Source: Alkanindiges sp. (GTDB lineage Bacteria; Pseudomonadota; Gammaproteobacteria; Pseudomonadales; Moraxellaceae). Taken from it: 17,184 nucleotides of DNA. Every line of letters begins with the position of its first letter. The stretch's first letter is position 1. The DNA lies in NCBI GenBank assembly GCA_030152125.1, contig JASLIR010000374.1, positions 1-17,184 of the forward strand, written 5' to 3'. Made by a program: the position numbers and the translations under genes. The notes below the pieces were generated by a model. That model searched no databases. It saw only the letters and a list, made by a program, of their open reading frames with translations, and was not told where the DNA came from. Shown here piece by piece: positions 1 through 6,976 of this stretch.

Positions 1-177
1 TCCGGTGGCTGGCAAGGTGATGGTTGGTACCCAGTTACCATTATAGGTTTTAAAGTTCACCAGGCTATGACCGGCAGGAATATTACCACTGCCACCGTTA
101 CTGTTGGGTGTTAAATCAATGGCATAGGCGCTGTGCATGGCCGCAGCCAGCAGCAGGCTCAGAACAAGTTTTTTCAT
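1..177 (-). CDS. Secreted protein, N-terminal part, paralogue of the downstream metalloprotease (partial)
   Basis: Only the first 59 residues lie in the window; the rest runs off the left edge. The start ATG (complement of 175–177) has AAGGA eight bases upstream. The protein opens with a Sec signal peptide (MKK, a Leu/Ala-rich core, then SAYA, cleaved before IDLTPN). The mature start, with its NSNGGSGNIP segment, NFK, NGNWVP and LPA, matches the start of the protein encoded at 435–2213 almost residue for residue. The two are therefore tandem paralogues, and even their upstream regions are related. It is probably also a secreted repeat-bearing protein. Whether it keeps a protease domain cannot be seen. 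Confidence is high for the coding call and low for function. Confidence 0.8.
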   Translation of the reverse strand, partial: MKKLVLSLLLAAAMHSAYAIDLTPNSNGGSGNIPAGHSLVNFKTYNGNWVPTITLPATG

Positions 178-220
178 CCGTGTTGTCCTTAAAAATAATG
201 ATCATCCATGTTTCAGTTGC

Positions 221-249
221 ATCATATAAATATTGAGCAAGTCCGCCAA
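221..249 (-). promoter_or_regulatory. Sigma-70-like promoter of the partial secreted gene
   Basis: On the minus strand, TTGGCG (complement of 244–249) is followed 17 nt later by TATGAT (complement of 221–226), about 45 nt before the start codon. The block around the -10 (TATTTATATGAT) recurs at the same place before the paralogue at 2213. That conservation between duplicates supports the call. Confidence 0.55.
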
Positions 250-371
250 GGACGTATTTCTCACTTTTGCCGGGAAGTATTAACCCTGAAAGAATATGGC
301 TGTTTTTATTTTGCGAATACAAGTTCAGGTTTAACAGCATGATAAATCTGGTTTTTGAGGTTATGGGTAAT

Positions 372-408
372 CCTGCCAGCCTAATGACCAATGAAGCAGG
401 CTGGCAGG
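372..408. repeat. 11-bp perfect inverted repeat between the tandem paralogues
   Basis: CCTGCCAGCCT (372–382) and AGGCTGGCAGG (398–408) are perfect inverted copies separated by 15 nt. The hairpin lies 27 nt past the stop of the metalloprotease gene. No T-run follows on either strand, so it is not a textbook intrinsic terminator. It may stabilise the mRNA 3' end, assist Rho, or bind a protein. Confidence 0.6.
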
Positions 409-434
409 ATAGTCCCGAACAGTCCCGATCCGTC

Positions 435-2213
435 TTAACGGAACTGTGATACCGCCGCTGAGTTCTGGTTCAGCATACGTACTTCATCAATCTGGTTTTC
501 AATGCCCAGCGCCAGCCCTAAATCCCTGGTATACAGCTTGGGGGTGGAGAAGTAGGGAATGGCATTGCCGCCCATCACGGTGGCCAGTTTGCTGTAGCCC
601 TGTGCATACGGGAGTTCTGTGCTGCGCTCGCCACCATGGTTTAAGCCCATGTTATGTCCAAACTCGTGCCGCATTACCGTGGTGCCACAGTTAAGCGAGC
701 CAGTACCCGCCATGTTGTAGGCGCTTGGATACTGGTTTACATAGGCCAGTCCGCAGCCTTCTTCGGTGCCTTCATAGTACACTGCATCGGCTGCCAGCAG
801 GTTACGCTGGTTTTGTACCACGCTGTCGCTCCGCAGGATAGACAAGGCATCGCCCAGGGTGTCACCCGGCATTTCCTGTTTAATGACCGCTGCTACTTTC
901 AGGTAAAAGTTGGCCAGGGAGTTTTCAGCCGCTTCATTGGTTAAACGCAAGCCTTCCAGCAGGCGGGCTTTCATGGCACTGTCACCCAGCTGCGCTGCCG
1001 CTTGTTCGCTATACACCAGCAGCATGTTAATCAGGTTGCTTTCGACTGACCATTTATTATCAGCGCTTCTAATAAAGCGCACCGTATCGCCTTTGGTGAT
1101 ATTTTTAGGCGTAAAGTTGGCCTGGGTTGCCGTGATATTAAAGGAATACTGTGCATCGCTTTGTACAATCACACGGTCACCCACCTTGGCGGTATCCGGT
1201 AGTTTTACTACGCTGGTCCAGTTGGCATCGGCAGACTGCACACGGCTAAGCGGGTAGCGCATGGCGGGAATCTGCCCGGCCGTAAGGTTTTTTACCTGAT
1301 AGCTGTCAGCCGGGCTGTTTTGCACCACCCACAGGTTCTTTTCCTTTACAAACATAAACTCGTAGCTGGCACCATTTTGAATGCTTAAGCTGCCTTTAAA
1401 TTCCACATTGCTGTTGCTGATGGTGGCCGGATTGGTGGCAGTGGATTTAATAAAAATACGGTCACGGTCACCTGCACTTGCCGGCAGGGTGATGGATGCG
1501 CGCCAGGCGCTGTCGCTAAAGCTGATTTCGGTTTTTGGCGCGGTTGGTGTTGCTACAACTGCACCTGCCTGTGTGGCGGTCAGCTTGCGTAGTGGAGTAA
1601 TCAGCGGCACCCATTTTTGATGCAGGCTACTGTACAGCAGGGCATACTGGTCGCCGGTCTGGATGCGCAGGGTGCTGGCTTGTAACACATTGGCCGGGTC
1701 AATATTGGCCGACCAGGTGGCCGATGAATTAATCAGGATCACTGCGTTGTCGGCAGCGCTGGCAGGCAGGTAAATGGTACCTGTCCAGTTGCCATCCGCC
1801 ATGTTGTAACGTACAGCACGGTTGCTGCCCAAGGCCGGAACGGTGGCGCCGGTACTATTGGGGCTGTATTGTGGCACTGCGCTTAAGGTCCAGCGGTTCT
1901 GGCTGGTCTGATAAATAAAAGATACGCTTTGGCCTTCTTTAAGCAGCATGGAGCCTAGCGGATAGTCGGTATTGCTGGTGATGATATTGCTGTCATAACC
2001 GGCTTCTGAAGAAATATTAACCACACTGCCATTGCTGGCGGAGGCAGGCAAGTTAATGCTTGGCACCCAGTTGCCATTGGAAACTTTAAAGTTCACCACA
2101 CTATAACCGGACGGAATGTTGCCACTGCCACCATTGCTGTTTGGCGATAAATCAATGGCATAGGCACTGCTCATGGCAACGGCCAGCATTAATCCTAAAA
2201 TTGTTTTTTTCAT
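435..2213 (-). CDS. Secreted zinc metalloprotease (metzincin, reprolysin-like) with four N-terminal repeat modules
   Basis: 592 residues from the ATG at 2213, chosen because AAGGA lies eight bases upstream and a signal peptide begins there (MKK, hydrophobic core, SSAYA, then IDLSPN). A 21-codon upstream extension is possible but lacks signal-peptide character. Residues about 35–400 hold four modules of roughly 70–75 residues, each built around a W-x(3)-I/V-x-LP strand and closing with a Trp (for example DGNWTGTIYLPASA and DANWTSVVKLPDTA). The C-terminal 200 residues are a protease domain. H516, E517, H520, G523 and H526 form HEFGHNMGLNH, the extended metzincin zinc site, and M547 in TVMGG fits the Met-turn. 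It is likely exported by Sec and acts outside the cytoplasm. The protease assignment is firm; the repeats may bind substrate or surface, which is inference. Confidence 0.85.
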   Translation of the reverse strand: MKKTILGLMLAVAMSSAYAIDLSPNSNGGSGNIPSGYSVVNFKVSNGNWVPSINLPASASNGSVVNISSEAGYDSNIITSNTDYPLGSMLLKEGQSVSFIYQTSQNRWTLSAVPQYSPNSTGATVPALGSNRAVRYNMADGNWTGTIYLPASAADNAVILINSSATWSANIDPANVLQASTLRIQTGDQYALLYSSLHQKWVPLITPLRKLTATQAGAVVATPTAPKTEISFSDSAWRASITLPASAGDRDRIFIKSTATNPATISNSNVEFKGSLSIQNGASYEFMFVKEKNLWVVQNSPADSYQVKNLTAGQIPAMRYPLSRVQSADANWTSVVKLPDTAKVGDRVIVQSDAQYSFNITATQANFTPKNITKGDTVRFIRSADNKWSVESNLINMLLVYSEQAAAQLGDSAMKARLLEGLRLTNEAAENSLANFYLKVAAVIKQEMPGDTLGDALSILRSDSVVQNQRNLLAADAVYYEGTEEGCGLAYVNQYPSAYNMAGTGSLNCGTTVMRHEFGHNMGLNHGGERSTELPYAQGYSKLATVMGGNAIPYFSTPKLYTRDLGLALGIENQIDEVRMLNQNSAAVSQFR

Positions 2214-2255
2214 CTGCATTATCCTTAACCTGATGGTCGTTATTTGACCAAGCCA

Positions 2256-2283
2256 ATCATATAAATACTGAACCATTGATCAA
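2256..2283 (-). promoter_or_regulatory. Sigma-70-like promoter of the metalloprotease gene
   Basis: On the minus strand, TTGATC (complement of 2278–2283), 16 nt, then TATGAT (complement of 2256–2261), about 43 nt before the start. The -10 block is shared with the promoter of the neighbouring paralogue at 221–249. The rest of the 314-nt gap up to the next gene is AT-rich, with one terminator and nothing else I can name. Confidence 0.55.
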
Positions 2284-2473
2284 GGACACAGGTCTCGTTT
2301 TAGCAGGGAAAGATGACAAGGGGAATAAAACCGGATGCCTTTATTTTGTAAAAAATACGATAGTTTGATGGTTTTATCTTTTTAAATTAGAAGGTTGATT
2401 TAAGTTTAAAAAAGGAACTATTAGCCTGTTGCGGGCAGACAAATGACAGTGATTTAGCCAAATGTCTGGCAAT

Positions 2474-2505
2474 AAAAAAGACGACTTTTAAAAGGCCGCC
2501 TTTTT
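2474..2505 (-). terminator. Intrinsic terminator of the 398-residue secreted protein gene
   Basis: Read on the minus strand, an 11-bp stem (AAAAAGGCGGC with GTCGTCTTTTT, including two G·U pairs) and a 9-nt loop run into a T-run at 2474–2479. It lies 23 nt past the stop codon at 2528. Confidence 0.75.
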
Positions 2506-2527
2506 GCTGGGTGTACAGTGCTGGTGC

Positions 2528-3724
2528 TTAACGTGCCCCGGCAGGCTGATATAAATTTTCGCCTTTACCCAGTTGCGATTGATACACCGGAATCCAAGGA
2601 GAGTACAGCCAGTTTTGCTTCCACTGGTTTAGGACTGTAAAGCCATTACGCGCAATGGCAATGCGGTCCTGCAGCGCCGCAAGATTGGTAGCGCCAACCG
2701 GTGCACGGATAATCAGATAGGGCGACAGCAGGCTGGGCTGGAACTTGTTTACGCCAATAAAAATATCGCCACGCAGGCCAATATTTTCCAGGCTTAGCTT
2801 CAGCATAAAGTCATTGATTTTGGCAAAGTCCTGCATCAGTGGCTTATCCCACATCGGTTGCAGCATTTTTTCCTGTTCGTGGATACCAAGGTTTATGGCC
2901 GCCGTGGTTGCCAGTTGTTTAAAGGTGGCATTGTTAATGCCATAGCTGGCTGCATAACTATCGGCAGTTTGTTGCGACTGAAAGGTGGTAACCAGGTTGC
3001 TGCCATAAGCGGAAAGCTGCTGCGCCAGTAGCTGGGAGTCGTAGTGCTGGTGCAGCACACCTAGACCACCTATATCCACCATCACATCAGCCTGTCCGTT
3101 AATTAAAATCTGGTTGGCCTGCATGATGGTGGCTTGCAGGGTAGGGACATCCATCCCGGCAATGCGGATGTTCTGGCTGTTGGTAATGTTTAAAGGGTCC
3201 AAGGCATTGGATAGTGAAAAGGTCAGCGCATAGTTTGAGCGCACATCATTAGCCACAAACACACCCAGATTCGACCAGTAAAACTTGGGGTTATTACGGC
3301 TGAGTGCATCGTAGTACATTAAAATAAAGGCATTGACTGCCAGCAGTACTTTTTGCTGTGACTGGCTGCCATAAGTGTTGACTGCCAGTTGCCTGGCGTT
3401 ATTAAACTGGTTGCGGATTTTGCTCTTAATGGCTTCGTACTGCTGCACTGGGTTGCTGATGGCTGGGTCAAACAGGTTTTGCTGGCTGTTGGCAATGCTG
3501 TACAACTGCTGGTAAAGGGCTTTTTCTGCACTGCTCAGGCTGCGCTGCGCCATGTTGCTTTGCAGCTTGCCGACCAGTTGCGCCAACTGCACAGGGTTGA
3601 TTTGTGTTGTGCTGCTGGTAGCGGCATAGGCAGGGGTGGCAAGCAGTGCAGGGCTAACTGCTCCTATACCCAGCATGAAGGCAAGCGCCAGGGATTTGGC
3701 TTTGTTTGGCAAGTTTTTGTTCAT
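2528..3724 (-). CDS. Secreted protein of unknown function
   Basis: 398 residues from the ATG at 3724; GGAG lies seven bases upstream, and the protein opens with a signal peptide (MNKNLPNKAK, hydrophobic stretch, ATPAYA, predicted cleavage after residue 34). I do not recognise the family. The mature part is rich in Gln, Asn, Leu and Ala, looks mainly helical, lacks Cys, and has no second membrane segment. A Trp-rich C-terminal stretch (LNQWKQNWLYSPWIPVY) stands out. The segment TAAINLGIHEQEKMLQP holds an H-x-x-E pair, but I see no further metal site. It is transcribed alone: the next gene upstream ends 386 nt away and a terminator follows. A Sec-exported periplasmic or secreted protein is the safest description. 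Confidence 0.75.
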   Translation of the reverse strand: MNKNLPNKAKSLALAFMLGIGAVSPALLATPAYAATSSTTQINPVQLAQLVGKLQSNMAQRSLSSAEKALYQQLYSIANSQQNLFDPAISNPVQQYEAIKSKIRNQFNNARQLAVNTYGSQSQQKVLLAVNAFILMYYDALSRNNPKFYWSNLGVFVANDVRSNYALTFSLSNALDPLNITNSQNIRIAGMDVPTLQATIMQANQILINGQADVMVDIGGLGVLHQHYDSQLLAQQLSAYGSNLVTTFQSQQTADSYAASYGINNATFKQLATTAAINLGIHEQEKMLQPMWDKPLMQDFAKINDFMLKLSLENIGLRGDIFIGVNKFQPSLLSPYLIIRAPVGATNLAALQDRIAIARNGFTVLNQWKQNWLYSPWIPVYQSQLGKGENLYQPAGAR

Positions 3725-3882
3725 GTAGCAGCTCCAGTATTTTGTTTGTGCCATCCTGTCATGTATGCAGACGGGCATGGCAATGTGCTCGTTTTTTGTG
3801 CTGCTATTGTTGTGTGTTGCGAGGGCAAGTACAAGGGTGTGTGGATGCTATTGGTCGAAAAGTGATTTTAATGTGATGGATT

Positions 3883-3937
3883 CCCTGTGGTGCGTTACGC
3901 AAAGCCGGGCTTTGCTAACGGGCACCTTACCACAGGG
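3883..3937. repeat. REP-like palindrome, copy A (long hairpin)
   Basis: The core TGCGTTACGCAAAGC, a short centre, then GCTTTGCTAACGGG is an imperfect palindrome (one bulged base). In this copy the stem is extended by CCCTGTGGT on the left and ACCACAGGG on the right, giving a 55-nt foldback. The same core recurs at 6047–6083 and 6893–6923. It sits in a 386-nt non-coding gap between two minus-strand genes, where REP-type elements are common. The name of the family is not known to me. Confidence 0.65.
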
Positions 3938-4018
3938 CCATATCTATTTATTAATGTGCAGGCTGCTGGCTTTAGCCCAGTCCATAGGTGTCCTTTGTTT
4001 CAATTCATTTTATGTTGC

Positions 4019-4043
4019 GCTGGGCCAAGGCACCGGCCTACTT
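4019..4043. repeat. Short dispersed repeat, copy 1
   Basis: GCTGGGCCAAGGCACCGGCC and the next five bases match 5919–5943 at 22 of 25 positions. The copy lies 81 nt from a REP-like palindrome; the second copy lies about 100 nt from another. The two repeat types may form one composite element. Confidence 0.5.
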
Positions 4044-4067
4044 CTACAAATTTACTTTATTAATAAT

Positions 4068-4101
4068 AAAAGGAAACTGCCTTGATAAAGCAGCCTCTTT
4101 T
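4068..4101. terminator. Possible bidirectional terminator after the diiron-like gene
   Basis: AAAAGG and TCTTTT, then an unpaired AAA/CC, then CTGC and GCAG around a 9-nt loop, form an interrupted stem ending in T-runs on both strands. It lies ten bases past the stop of the minus-strand gene at 4111. The internal loop makes it weaker than the other terminators here. Confidence 0.4.
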
Positions 4102-4110
4102 AAATAACAA

Positions 4111-5058
4111 TTAAACACCCGCCCGCTTTGAAGTCGCCAGATACCCCGCTGATCTTGCCAGATAGGCCAAAGCCTGTTCGGTTGAACCCTCATTCATCGG
4201 GTTGTATTGGGGTGATAGATAGCTTAAGTACGATTTTGCTAACCAGCTCAAGCTTGGTATAAAGTCCTGTTTGCTGGCTTGAGCCCATTGTTTCCAGAAC
4301 CAGCTTTTTAATGGGCTAGGGTCAATATTTTTTGCCCGGATATGTGGATGCTGCTGCAAAATGGCACTTGCACCAGTGCACCAGTATCCCATCACCACAC
4401 CAAACACCAGAATAACGGTTGGGAAGCGCATTCCGTAGCTGCCATCCATTGCCGTATATACATCAAAGGCGACACAGCGGTGTTCAATTTCTTCTGCACC
4501 ATGCCAGCGGAATAAATCCACCAGCACCGGATCAGCATGATGTTTATCCCATGTTGTTTGATCCAGCACATATTGGCCCAGCACACAGGTCATATGTTCC
4601 AAAGCGGCCATAGCACCAATGCGGAACTTTAGCCATTCCTGTGTTAACCGGGGAGATTTAATAGTTAAACCCAAAGGCGCATCCGCCAGTAAGCTGGTAA
4701 ACAGCCAGTTAACGGCCTGCATGTACTGTTCCGGATAAAGTCCATTTACTTTTAAATAGTCTTCAACTGCAACATTATGCGCGTTGGCGTGGATGGCTTC
4801 CTGCCGTACAAATGCAATCATGTCCTCACGCAGTTTGGTGTCCTGTATTTGCGGAAGTGCCTTGTTGAGCATACGGCACATCCAGAACTCGCCACCGGGC
4901 AGCAATAGATGCAACGCATTTAAAAAATGACTGGTGAAAGGTTGCCCATCCAGCCAGTCAATCGGTGTATGTTGCCAGTCAAATTTTACCTTGCGTGGCA
5001 ACAGATGATGCGGGGCGCTTGATCCACCTTTTTTTGTAAAACTAATAAATCGGGTCAT
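4111..5058 (-). CDS. PF10118-type predicted metal-dependent hydrolase (ferritin-like diiron fold)
   Basis: 315 residues; the ATG at 5058 has AAGAGG six bases upstream. The motifs are those of PF10118: PRKVKFDW near the start, LHLLLPGGE, FVRQEAIHANAH and HGAEEIEHRCVAFDVY. Candidate metal ligands are E57, E87 with H90 (ExxH), E154 and E190 with H193 (ExxH), the pattern of a four-helix diiron carboxylate protein. Residues about 212–234 are hydrophobic and may touch or cross the membrane. The family is annotated only as predicted hydrolase, and its substrate is unknown to me. A diiron oxidase or hydroxylase role is an equally fair reading of the ligands. The gene is divergent from the thioesterase gene, with about 400 nt between them. 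Confidence 0.8.
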   Translation of the reverse strand: MTRFISFTKKGGSSAPHHLLPRKVKFDWQHTPIDWLDGQPFTSHFLNALHLLLPGGEFWMCRMLNKALPQIQDTKLREDMIAFVRQEAIHANAHNVAVEDYLKVNGLYPEQYMQAVNWLFTSLLADAPLGLTIKSPRLTQEWLKFRIGAMAALEHMTCVLGQYVLDQTTWDKHHADPVLVDLFRWHGAEEIEHRCVAFDVYTAMDGSYGMRFPTVILVFGVVMGYWCTGASAILQQHPHIRAKNIDPSPLKSWFWKQWAQASKQDFIPSLSWLAKSYLSYLSPQYNPMNEGSTEQALAYLARSAGYLATSKRAGV

Positions 5059-5216
5059 TTAAAGCCTCTTACAGAAAACAGATGGAATTGAGCGATAGCC
5101 GCATGCTGGTCATATCACAAAGCTAGCTGGAGGATAAAAGGCAAGAATGCAGCCTTCCGTAAATCCCTATGTTTTATTGATACTTACAAGTAAAATGACA
5201 GCCGTGTAATGTGTGC

Positions 5217-5243
5217 TGGACATGGTTTTTGGTCAGGTATAAT
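5217..5243 (+). promoter_or_regulatory. Candidate promoter of the thioesterase gene
   Basis: TGGACA (5217–5222) and a perfect TATAAT (5238–5243) are separated by 15 nt, shorter than the usual 17. If used, it gives a leader of about 210 nt before the ATG at 5464. I found no convincing promoter for the divergent gene. Confidence 0.4.
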
Positions 5244-5249
5244 CAAAAC

Positions 5250-5463
5250 ATATTGAATGGATAAAAGCATTATCCGCAGGTGCTACCAAACACGATTTGC
5301 TGGCCTGTGCGGATAAGCAGGTGTAAGTTGTAAGGGCAAACTGATGTGGGGATGTTTACACCCTGAACCTGTTTTTGTAGTGCTGTACGCTGCATTAATG
5401 CATGTATATCAGCTAATATTAACCATATACCATTGATAAATTTGAGCTGTAGGATTGCCTAAG
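5250..5463 (+). promoter_or_regulatory. Structured 5' leader with mutually exclusive hairpins
   Basis: TTATCC (5270–5275) can pair with GGATAA at 5259–5264 (5-nt loop). As part of TTATCCGC (5270–5277) it can instead pair with GCGGATAA at 5309–5316; this longer hairpin adds AGG/CCT around a 2-nt bulge. The two folds exclude each other. Downstream, GGTGTAA (5320–5326) pairs with TTACACC (5356–5362), followed nine bases later by five Ts. This resembles a switchable leader, but I cannot match it to a known riboswitch class. Confidence 0.35.
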
Positions 5464-5877
5464 ATGATGAGCATTGAAGCACTGAATAGTATGGGGCAGG
5501 GCAAGCTGCCCGGCTACCTTGGCATTGTGATTGTTGATATTCAGGGTAATCAGGTGCGGTCAATCCTGCCTGTACGGGAGGAGTTGCTGGCCCCTAATGG
5601 CTTTTTGCATGCGGCCAGTGTGGTGGCGCTGGCGGATACCTCGGCAGGTTATGGCTGTATGCTAAACCTGCCAGCAGGTGCTTCCGGCTTTACCACCATT
5701 GAATTGAAGTCCAATCACCTTGGTACGGCACGCGATGGCGTGATTGAATGTGTTGCCAAGGCCGTGCATCTGGGCAAAACGACGCAGGTATGGGATTGCG
5801 AAGTGACAGCACAAGGTAGTGGCAAGCTGATAGCCCTGTTCCGCTGTACCCAGATGGTGCTTTATCCGAAGGGGTGA
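5464..5877 (+). CDS. PaaI-family hotdog-fold acyl-CoA thioesterase
   Basis: 137 residues. I chose the ATG at 5464 because AGGA lies nine bases upstream; the TTG at 5455 directly abuts that site and the ATG at 5467 is further away. The protein has the PaaI pattern: N45-G-x-x-H49 (where the family has a GG or GA after the His), then ALADTSAG with D58 in the position of the usual catalytic acid, a central strand (FTTIELKSNHLGTA) and a final strand (IALFRCTQMVLYP). Such proteins hydrolyse acyl-CoA thioesters in the cytoplasm, often aromatic or medium-chain. The specific substrate cannot be read from sequence. Expression may be tuned by the structured leader. Confidence 0.85.
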   Translation: MMSIEALNSMGQGKLPGYLGIVIVDIQGNQVRSILPVREELLAPNGFLHAASVVALADTSAGYGCMLNLPAGASGFTTIELKSNHLGTARDGVIECVAKAVHLGKTTQVWDCEVTAQGSGKLIALFRCTQMVLYPKG

Positions 5878-5918
5878 CGTTCGTTGGTGGCGGGAAATTC
5901 CACAAGGATGAATGTGAT

Positions 5919-5943
5919 GCTGGGCCAAGGCGCCAGCCTGCTT
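5919..5943. repeat. Short dispersed repeat, copy 2
   Basis: GCTGGGCCAAGGCGCCAGCC and the next five bases match 4019–4043 at 22 of 25 positions. GCTGG and CCAGC inside this copy could form a small hairpin. It follows the thioesterase stop by about 40 nt, in a gap of 378 nt that otherwise holds palindromes only. Confidence 0.5.
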
Positions 5944-6001
5944 ATCCCATTTATTTAAAATGAGTTATGTGGCTAATTGCCTAAATTGCGGCCAGTTAGG
6001 G

Positions 6002-6031
6002 TGGCGTTAATAAAGCTGGGCTTTATGTCCC
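6002..6031. repeat. Degenerate REP-like palindrome
   Basis: TGGCGTTAATAAAGCTGGGC and the next ten bases keep the layout of the full copies (GCGTTA, then AAAGC, a short centre, GCTTT) but have lost several pairs. It sits 16 nt before the better-preserved copy at 6047. Low confidence as a true family member. Confidence 0.35.
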
Positions 6032-6046
6032 ACTATTATTGTAAGC

Positions 6047-6083
6047 TGCGTTACGCAAAGCTGGGATTTGCTAACGGGTGCCC
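6047..6083. repeat. REP-like palindrome, copy B
   Basis: TGCGTTACGCAAAGCTGGGA followed by TTTGCTAACGGGTGCCC matches copy A (3891 onward) at nearly every base; one arm position has changed (GGGA for GGGC). It lies upstream of the AT-rich lipoprotein gene, with copy C just downstream of that gene. Confidence 0.65.
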
Positions 6084-6131
6084 TGTAAAATGCTATGCAC
6101 CTTACACGTTATCTGATAGGGATTTTATAGG

Positions 6132-6164
6132 TTGATAGCTCATATCACTATTATTAGCTATCAA
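6132..6164. repeat. 9-bp perfect inverted repeat before the lipoprotein gene
   Basis: TTGATAGCT (6132–6140) and AGCTATCAA (6156–6164) are separated by 15 nt. It lies about 90 nt before the start codon, where an operator could be. A second small hairpin (ATGCT/AGCAT, 6187–6202) follows. Function is unknown. Confidence 0.5.
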
Positions 6165-6255
6165 ATCACCTTCATGAAACGAGGTTATGCTTTATTGAGC
6201 ATTTCTTGCCTTATGAAAAGATGTATATAAAGAAAGTTTATTTTGAGGAATATTT

Positions 6256-6840
6256 ATGTATCGGTTTTTTCTTATTTTTCTTATTTTTCTTATTTGTGCT
6301 TTTACATCTGGCTGTCTTACCTTTGCCAAACTTCAAAAATCTAATGATGATAAATATTTTATTCTTACTCATGACTATACGAGAACAGAAACTAGAGGTC
6401 TTGCAAAAGTAAAGTGGGTTGAAGGACTAAGTGCTGGTGTATATCAGTTAGTGGGAGAAGATAAAAAAGGGTTATATTTTGCTGGAGTTGGCGACTGTGT
6501 CATTGTACTAATGAATGAGCAGGCTAATAAATATTTATCAGAAGGAGTTATGCCACCTTTTGAAGAAAGATACAAACAGCTACCTCCGTATGCTGGAGGT
6601 GTTGGGGGAATCTGGATTCCTAAGCAAGGAGTTAATACCGATCCTAAACTATTCTTTGAATTGCGTAATACAGGTTTATTGAATCAGTTTGGAATAGTAG
6701 CTTTAGTTATTAAAGACATAACAGAGAAATCTTTTATTTATATACCATATAGTTCTGAAAATGAGTTTATATCCGGTCTTAATATTGTAGCTGGTAAAGC
6801 CGAGTCTCTTGAATGTAAAAGCAATAAATTAACCCCCTAG
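6256..6840 (+). CDS. Putative lipoprotein of unknown function, AT-rich
   Basis: 194 residues; GAGGA lies six bases before the ATG. The N-terminus is a very hydrophobic FLIFLIFLI stretch ending in TSGC, a plausible lipobox with Cys20 as the lipidated residue, so the mature protein would be anchored to a membrane. The body is short and mixed, with a Gly/Pro-rich middle (PPYAGGVGGIWIPKQG). I do not recognise a family. The gene is clearly more AT-rich and uses A/T-ending codons far more than its neighbours, and REP-like palindromes lie on both sides. These point to recent acquisition. The signal peptide is encoded by a 9-bp tandem repeat (about 6271–6297), so copy-number change would lengthen or shorten the membrane segment in frame. 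Confidence 0.7.
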   Translation: MYRFFLIFLIFLICAFTSGCLTFAKLQKSNDDKYFILTHDYTRTETRGLAKVKWVEGLSAGVYQLVGEDKKGLYFAGVGDCVIVLMNEQANKYLSEGVMPPFEERYKQLPPYAGGVGGIWIPKQGVNTDPKLFFELRNTGLLNQFGIVALVIKDITEKSFIYIPYSSENEFISGLNIVAGKAESLECKSNKLTP

Positions 6841-6892
6841 ATAATTAGCCTGCGTAATGTACGTTAGTGCAATGTAACCCACCCACAACAAG

Positions 6893-6923
6893 GTGCGTTG
6901 AGCAAAGCTAAGCTTTGCTAACG
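6893..6923. repeat. REP-like palindrome, copy C
   Basis: GTGCGTTGAGCAAAGC, then TAA, then GCTTTGCTAACGG ends shortly before the greA terminator. It shares both arms with copies A and B but differs in the centre and at GA for AC in the left arm. A fainter similar run precedes it at about 6850–6885. Confidence 0.55.
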
Positions 6924-6935
6924 GAAATCCCAACA

Positions 6936-6961
6936 ATAAAGGACCAAAACTGGTCCTTTAT
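6936..6961. terminator. Bidirectional intrinsic terminator between the lipoprotein gene and greA
   Basis: ATAAAGGACCA and TGGTCCTTTAT form a perfect 11-bp stem with an AAAC loop. It lies 15 nt past the greA stop, on the 3' side of both convergent genes. The T-runs are short (TTTAT), so efficiency is uncertain. Confidence 0.65.
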
Positions 6962-6976
6962 CTGTCACACGCCTTA

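Noticed and set aside
3389..3865. Plus-strand frame opposite the start of the secreted protein gene
   Set aside because: It is antisense to a signal-peptide gene with a clear ribosome site, and shows no domain.
3765..4085. Plus-strand open frame of 106 codons in the gap before the diiron-like gene
   Set aside because: It runs through the REP-like palindrome and the short repeat, has no good ribosome site, and the protein looks like nothing known.
6206..6412. TTG-started frame of 68 codons overlapping the lipoprotein gene
   Set aside because: It overlaps the start of the lipoprotein gene in another frame; the latter has the better start, ribosome site and lipobox.
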